The notes beneath the pieces were generated by a model. The model did no database searches. It saw only the letters and a list, made by a program, of their open reading frames with translations, and was not told the DNA's origin. From Oscillospiraceae bacterium (GTDB taxonomy: Bacteria > Bacillota > Clostridia > Oscillospirales > Oscillospiraceae), in the NCBI GenBank assembly GCA_017405545.1, contig JAFRAF010000208.1, forward strand, positions 1 to 7,066: 7,066 bases of DNA, read 5' to 3'. Of this stretch, positions 5,859 through 7,066 are shown piece by piece. Within the stretch, counting starts at the first letter, position 1; each line of letters opens with the position of its first letter. Made by a program: the position numbers and the translations under genes.

Positions 5859-6032
5859 TCAAAAATTTGTCCCTTGGGTAACAGCAGCCTCCGAGTACTC
5901 ACGACAGGGCGTATAGTCATGCTCTTTCGCGTATCTGAGCAGAAATTCCCTCTGGTTTTTTATGCTCTCGGATTCTCTTTTGCAGCGCTCGTCCTCCTGT
6001 GACAGGCGGAGATATATGGCTGTTCCTTTCAA
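5859..6032 (-). pseudogene. Serine recombinase (resolvase/invertase superfamily), N-terminal fragment
   Basis: Remnant of a serine site-specific recombinase gene, about 57 codons of a protein normally around 500 residues long. From the TTG at 6030-6032 it reads KGTAIYLRLSQEDERCKRES, then SIKNQREFLL. This contains the YLR-S catalytic neighbourhood and the (E)SIxNQR motif of the N-terminal catalytic domain. The start is favoured by SD AAAAGGAG (6041-6048), 8 bases upstream; a longer frame opens at GTG 6065. The frame ends at TGA (5859-5861) after GTNF, where intact relatives read (S)GTNF(D/E)RP. A five-T run is present there: removing one T restores a D codon, but the following residues still do not look like recombinase, so the gene is truncated as well as frame-broken. 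The rest of the recombinase and its mobile element are not in the window. The catalytic serine is visible but the product cannot be functional. Confidence 0.75.
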
Positions 6033-6058
6033 AAATACCGCTCCTTTTAAACATATAA

Positions 6059-6087
6059 TGGACACGATGGGATATTTGGGTTATAAT
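6059..6087 (+). promoter_or_regulatory. Near-consensus promoter of the nucleotidyltransferase gene
   Basis: TGGACA (6059-6064, five of six -35 positions) and TATAAT (6082-6087) are separated by exactly 17 bp. Transcription would start near 6094, leaving a leader of about 32 bases. That leader contains SD GGGAGG (6113-6118), 7 bases before ATG 6126. The promoter begins just upstream of, and divergent from, the recombinase remnant, so the gene has its own transcription start. Confidence 0.8.
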
Positions 6088-6125
6088 CAGTTGAGAATTA
6101 CAGATCTTTTCCGGGAGGTTTTAAT

Positions 6126-7052
6126 ATGAAAGCTACTCTTGTTATCATGGCTGCGGGACTGGGCTCCAGATTCGGCGGAGTCAGGCAGATCGCAGGCATA
6201 GGGCCCGACAATGAAATACTCATGGAGTACTCGGTACATGACGCGGTCAGAGCCGGCTTCTCCAAGGTTGTTTTTATCATCAAGCCGGAGCTCACCGACA
6301 GCGTCAAAAAGCTCTGCGGCGACAACGCCGCAAAGCTCAAGACCGCCTCAGGCGAGCCTGTGGAGGTCTGCTATGCCTACCAGACCTTTGACAGCATCCC
6401 CTCCTTTTACAAGGTACCCGAGGACAGGACCAAGCCCTTCGGCACTGTCCACGCCATACTCTCCGCAAGAGAATTCGTAAACGAGCCCTTCATAGCCATC
6501 AATGCGGACGACTATTACGGCATTGACGCCTTTAAAATAGCCTGCGACAAGCTGCAAATGCTTCCCTCCGACGGCGAGGGCATGATGGTTGGATACTACC
6601 TGAAAAACACTGTCAGCAAAAACGGCAGCGTGACCCGGGGCGTGTGCAGCTGTGAGGACGGCCTGCTTAAAAAAGTCACGGAGACCTTTAAAATCACCTG
6701 CTTCCCCGACGGCAGCATCAGGGATACCAACACCGATCCCGACGGCGTCATCCTTGATCCCGACTCAGTTGTGTCGATGAATCTCTGGGGCTTTGCGCCG
6801 TCCATATTCGGACATATGAGCGATTACTTCAACGACTTCCTCCACGGCATCAAGGACGGCGACATAAAAAGCGAGTGCCTGCTGCCTGCCTTTGTGGATA
6901 CAATGATCAACAGCGGAAAAATGAAGGTCTCGGTGCTCAGCTCCTCTGACACCTGGTTCGGCATGACATATAAGGAGGATCTGCCCACAGTTATTGAGGC
7001 GCTTAAGTCCCTGCACGACAAGGGACTGTACCCGCCCACCCTGCACATCTGA
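6126..7052 (+). CDS. Nucleotidyltransferase family protein (sugar-1-phosphate/NTP transferase type)
   Basis: Predicted cytoplasmic enzyme of the GT-A-like NTP-transferase family, which joins a nucleoside monophosphate to a phosphorylated sugar or alcohol and releases pyrophosphate. It has 308 residues, the normal length of its subgroup. The N-terminus has the nucleotide-binding loop MAAGLGSRFGG (8-18). It is followed by KPFGTVHA (103-110) and NADDYYG (126-132), whose aspartates would bind Mg2+. Relatives usually read GGLKQ where this protein has GGVRQ (17-21), so the basic residue that contacts phosphates is Arg20. Such genes often accompany a choline- or hexosamine-kinase-like gene, but none lies within the window. 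The start is ATG 6126 with SD GGGAGG 7 bases upstream. Substrate is unknown: hexose-, hexosamine- or choline-phosphate are all plausible. Only 14 bases follow the stop, so no terminator can be judged. Confidence 0.88.
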   Translation: MKATLVIMAAGLGSRFGGVRQIAGIGPDNEILMEYSVHDAVRAGFSKVVFIIKPELTDSVKKLCGDNAAKLKTASGEPVEVCYAYQTFDSIPSFYKVPEDRTKPFGTVHAILSAREFVNEPFIAINADDYYGIDAFKIACDKLQMLPSDGEGMMVGYYLKNTVSKNGSVTRGVCSCEDGLLKKVTETFKITCFPDGSIRDTNTDPDGVILDPDSVVSMNLWGFAPSIFGHMSDYFNDFLHGIKDGDIKSECLLPAFVDTMINSGKMKVSVLSSSDTWFGMTYKEDLPTVIEALKSLHDKGLYPPTLHI

Positions 7053-7066
7053 AATCAGGGCCCCCC

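Noticed and set aside
6054..6059. First TATAAT before the nucleotidyltransferase gene as its -10 box
   Set aside because: No acceptable -35 lies 16-18 bp upstream; the second TATAAT (6082-6087) has TGGACA at exactly 17 bp.
1..7066. CRISPR array, tRNA, rRNA or intact insertion sequence
   Set aside because: No spaced repeats, cloverleaf-like sequence, rRNA segments or complete transposase were seen; the only mobile trace is the recombinase stub.

Overview
The window is a piece of a bacterial chromosome, most likely from a moderately GC-rich member of the Clostridia (Bacillota). This rests on strong purine-rich ribosome binding sites, near-consensus TTGACA/TATAAT promoters, an ECF-type vitamin transporter S component, a MocR/GntR regulator of a type common in Firmicutes, and a Clostridia-like serine recombinase remnant. 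Ile codon use is unusual: ATA is the commonest Ile codon in the peptide-transporter genes despite the GC-rich coding sequence. The lineage is an inference; there is no rRNA or other marker here.

Layout: (1) Positions 1-2685 (+) hold the distal end of a peptide/nickel-type ABC importer operon: an OppC/DppC-like permease cut by the window start, then two tightly linked ATPases of the DppD and DppF types. The operon ends at a strong hairpin that also serves the converging gene. (2) Positions 2746-3921 (-) encode a cytoplasmic Sel1/TPR-repeat protein of unknown function, transcribed from a perfect consensus promoter at 3997-4025. (3) Positions 4101-4622 (-) encode a six-helix ECF transporter S component, and 4731-5825 (+) a divergent MocR-type, PLP-binding GntR regulator. 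They share a 108-bp AT-rich spacer carrying a perfect 20-bp palindrome that contains TATAAT on both strands. (4) Positions 5826-6065 contain the 5' stub of a serine recombinase gene (-), beside a regulator that stops about 100 residues short of its family length. (5) Positions 6126-7052 (+) encode a sugar-phosphate-type nucleotidyltransferase with its own near-consensus promoter.

How the genes work together: the permease and two ATPases form one importer with upstream genes outside the window. The most interesting unit is the divergent ECF S component and MocR pair. MocR proteins of the PdxR type sense pyridoxal phosphate, and some ECF S components carry vitamin B6 precursors, so the pair could be a vitamin B6 uptake switch. 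That is a hypothesis: the ECF substrate cannot be read from the sequence, and the regulator appears truncated beside mobile-element debris, so it may be altered or dead. I saw no CRISPR array, tRNA, rRNA or clear riboswitch.
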